DNA of 64,000 nucleotides from Amphiduros pacificus (Eukaryota; Annelida; Polychaeta; Phyllodocida; Hesionidae), in assembly GCA_949316495.1 (NCBI GenBank), contig OX439012.1, forward strand, positions 21,548,666 through 21,612,665, in the 5' to 3' direction. Position numbers and translations under genes: made by a program. This document shows, in pieces, positions 34,230-64,000 of the stretch (positions within the stretch are counted from its first letter, which is position 1; every line of letters begins with the position of its first letter). The notes beneath the pieces are model-generated. The model saw only the letters and a list, made by a program, of their open reading frames with translations. It did no database searches and had not been told where the DNA came from.

Positions 34230-35300
34230 CCAATTTTAATGACTGCTGTAAAAAGAACATTAAACATGTATATCTTGAATAGCTACTATTTCTAATAATT
34301 TTATTTTCATGAAACCTAATATTTTTTTTCATGAAACCATTTTTTGTTGTTACACCTGTACATCCATTTCCCCTCACAGGCACCATATCTTATACATGAA
34401 ATATATAGAGGCGAGGCCTAAAATGGAAATAATGAGGCTCTCTATGATTAAAATTGATGAAATATAAAAATTATATATTTTGAAGTCTGGTACCTGCAAA
34501 TTGATTTTGTCAACAGCTATCAAATCTATAGCACATGGCTGCTTCAGATATTAACCTAATATTATTTATATTATCAAAAAACATGAGTTTTTGTGAAAAT
34601 ACCTACCAAGCAGAAAACATTAAAAAAAATTATTTGTGTTATAATCCTTTACAGTTAAGATCCTGACAAATGTTAATATCATGAATATAATATATCAATA
34701 ATTATGAAAGAAAAATGTTAGTATGGCCCGATGTAAAGGACCCCCTGAAAAGATATGCGAAAGTGTCTGTAGCTTTTCCTGCATGTTCCCAAAATTAAAA
34801 TATTTCACGTCCTAGTGTTTTAAAATAATACCAATTTTTTTCTAATCTGGTAATAATACCCAAGTGTCTATTCTAACATCTAAGATATTTTAGTGAAATC
34901 TAAAAAAACAAAAAACAAAAAATTACAATTTTTATTTTTAATATTCAAATTAATCATGAAGCTGTGAGATTCAATTCATTATTTCTTGATAAAATCACTC
35001 TAGACATTTGACAATAAATTAAGATTCCATTTTTACAGACTGATAATAATAACATCTATGAGTATAAATAATTCAACGTTTCTTTTTGATAAGATAAGTT
35101 CAAACGTTATAGCAAACACAGGAGCAGATGGGATCTCAAGCTTTTCTGTGACTCAAATTAATCAAACCAGGTTAAATTCATGCACACATGGTCTAAAATA
35201 TAGAAAACTAAAAGATAAATGGACAGCACTTATTCTCTGTCAGTGATATGATTCCACAGATGTAATGATGTTTCCTGGGCTGTCTTGGCTGGAGTGCATG
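34230..35300. other. Intergenic, nothing recognised
   Basis: AT-rich sequence without coding or repeat structure that I can support. Confidence 0.4.
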
Positions 35301-35309
35301 TCACCTGTT

Positions 35310-35900
35310 GACATGTTTTGGTCTTGTCATGCCAAGCCACAATATGTAACATGACACAATATCACATATGAAACCATTTTGTCATGTCACAGATGATACC
35401 ATTTTGTCATGTTTTGCATGACACCACTTTGTTATGTTATTGCATGACACCATTTTGTCATGTTATGCATGACACCATTTTGTCATGTCATGGATGACAC
35501 CATTTTATCATGTTACACATGATACCATTTTGTCATGTCATGCATGATACCATTTTATCATGTTACACATGATACCATTTTGTCATGTCATGCATGATAC
35601 CATTTTATCATGTTACACATGATACCATTTTGTCATGTCATGCATGATACCATTTTGTCATGTCAAGCATGACACCATTTTGTCATGTCATGGATGACAC
35701 CATTTTATCATGTTACACATGATACCATTTTGTCATGTCAAGCATGATACCATTTTGTCATGTCAAGCATGACACCATTTTGTCATGTCAAGCATGACAC
35801 CATTTGTCAAGCATGACAATTTGTTCATGTCACACATGTCACTCTGTATGGTCGCATCAAGCATGACACAACATGGTTGTCATGCATGACATGATATGGC
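35310..35900. repeat. Tandem repeat of about 21 bp
   Basis: More than 20 imperfect copies of 'CATGACACCATTTTGTCATG' and variants (GATACC, TTATCA, TTACACATG). Each unit is partly self-complementary (CATGACA...TGTCATG), so single strands could fold. Confidence 0.9.
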
Positions 35901-36741
35901 CATTTCATCATTGCTAACCAAGCTCGAGTGAAGATATATTAATGATGCCCCATTTTTCAAACCTAAAACAGTGTAACAAACACAGCGAGCCCTGCTCAAA
36001 CTCATGCTAGACACAGTTTTCTAGTTCCACAATACCTATTTCATGCTTAAAACAAAGATACTTTTCTTTCTCCAGATAATGATGTAATGTTAAAGAATAT
36101 TACTTTGCCATTTTGATTGGTCCAGTATGTAATGAAGTTGTCCAACATTTGCTCACTAACCCTAATTTTAACTATTCTATTATGTCTCAAAAAAGACTTG
36201 CTGACAATATATATATATATATGCTTGAAGAATATTCTGTACACAATAATTGTCATTAAAACACATAAAAAAATGGTCTTCACATTGTATAATTATCCTG
36301 ACACATCTACTGAACTTATTATCTAAACATTTAACTTCTGTTCACCGAAATGAGAAAATTATACCAATAACGATTCTTTAAAAGTTCACTCGGTACAGCT
36401 AAATATTCTGATGATGCACATAATACTATAGACAAGATGGGATTAATGCGTGGGAAAAACGGGATGTAGTCCCTGTGCTCGCTTCTCTGTTGTTCTGATT
36501 TTGGCCTTTGCACGAGTAACACGTCACGTGATGTACAGATGGTTTTGGATTTTTGGTCTTGCTCGGATTGATGATTTAGCTGCTGCGGACAACGTGACTT
36601 TGAGTGTAGCTGCCACCTTCTATCTGAGCGGCGTTGGCTTTTAATGGGCCCCTGATAATCTAAAGGCACATTTGTTTGTGAGACGAGCAATTCGACCCAA
36701 AAATCCCAGACCTCGATTCTGTAACACACGTTGATCTGATA

Positions 36742-63221
<26,480 letters not shown>

Positions 63222-64000
63222 CTACAAATACACAGACAAAGATTAGTCTCACACATTCATACACATCAACAAATAAACAAACAAACAAACAAACAAACAA
63301 CAAACAAACAAACAACAATAACCATGCTTCCAAGACTATGCCCTATAAAACTTGGATGGAGGTAGATTTTCCTTTTGAACACCATTGTACACATTTAGAA
63401 TTGTGATATTTAAACAAATTTAGATGTTATTTTTAAGCCTAAAAGCACTTATAAACAGATGATACAAGACTAAAATCTATTAGGGAACCTGTTGCAATTG
63501 ACCAATGAGAGTGCACCTTTCATTAATATTTTCATTTTTTACCTCAAGCCAAAATGGCGCCAACTTAAATTGACAAAGGTCTTTTCTGTCAGAGAGGAGG
63601 AGGGCTTTCTGCTATATTTCAAGTATATGAACTTATTTCAAGTATATGAACTTTTGACCACTATTTCAAGTATATAAACTTTTGACCACTGTTTTGACAT
63701 TGTTAGACATAATATTCCCATAAAATTGTGCACTGCTACTCATAAGTGTCTATATTTTATATTGAACCCTGTCAGATTCGCTACCATATAGATAAGCATT
63801 GCAACTAATACAAATATATATGAATGCATAAAGAGGGTTACCACATGGATCAGAACAACAACATTCTGAACATTAGACTTACAAACCCTAAAGCAAAATG
63901 TCTTCTTGTTTAACTAATTCCAGGCCATCAGCATCCCATTTATGTATTCAGCCTATCATACTGCAGGATTATTAGGGCACTTTTGTCATTGTTATATTTC
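63222..64000. other. ATP13A upstream intron sequence
   Basis: It contains a (CAAA)n run at about 63270-63318 and a 3-copy repeat 'TTTCAAGTATATGAACTT' at 63616-63680. No further ATP13A exon was found before the window ends. Confidence 0.5.

Noticed and set aside
36331-36729. 132-codon minus-strand open frame just past the ATP13A stop
   Set aside because: It lies in the likely 3' UTR and has no family resemblance.

Overview
The window looks like nuclear DNA of an invertebrate animal, most likely a lophotrochozoan and probably a mollusc. The reasons are AT-rich sequence, many short phase-consistent GT-AG exons in long introns, animal-specific genes, tRNA-derived SINEs with the 'TCTCGTCATGAAA...ACTGAAAT' tail and I/Jockey-type LINE fragments of the kind common in molluscs. 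The species is not identified.

Layout. 1-6.6 kb: gene-poor, with a 1.9 kb 22-bp minisatellite (3.8-5.7 kb) and a SINE. 6.6-13.3 kb (+): a GPI-anchored alkaline phosphatase in ten visible exons; only the signal-peptide end is not found. 13.6-20.1 kb: a repeat island with a 1.9 kb foldback element, a 420-bp Harbinger-like MITE, a 182-bp tandem repeat, a near-perfect hairpin element and one copy of a three-copy TIR family. 20.3-22.1 kb (-): RRP8, a nucleolar methyltransferase, in one exon. 22.5-24.0 kb (-): NAA38, the Sm-like subunit of the NatC acetyltransferase; its first exon is unresolved. 26.2-28.8 kb (+): CYB5D1, head-to-head with NAA38 as in vertebrates, across an interval holding three CACGTG E-boxes. 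30-36.7 kb: intergenic repeats. 36.7-63.2 kb (-): 27 exons (about 1,225 residues) of a P5B-type ATPase of the ATP13A2/ATP13A3 group; its 5' end lies outside the window. A small intronless 157-codon gene candidate sits inside one ATP13A intron.

The genes are unrelated housekeeping or cell-surface functions, apart from the NAA38/CYB5D1 pair. The main unusual feature is a recurring one: tandem repeats or partial duplications seeded from the ends of host exons. The last 60-odd bases of the CYB5D1 coding region, with its stop codon, are repeated about 15 times downstream. The 3' end plus 5' splice donor of ATP13A exon 20 (numbered within the window) is repeated about ten times in the following intron at a 39-bp period. 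The donor end of ATP13A exon 8 is repeated about five times. Part of ATP13A exon 11 has a decayed copy in the intron before it. I could not run any alignment or transcript comparison; exon borders were read by eye from splice consensus, frame continuity and family sequence.
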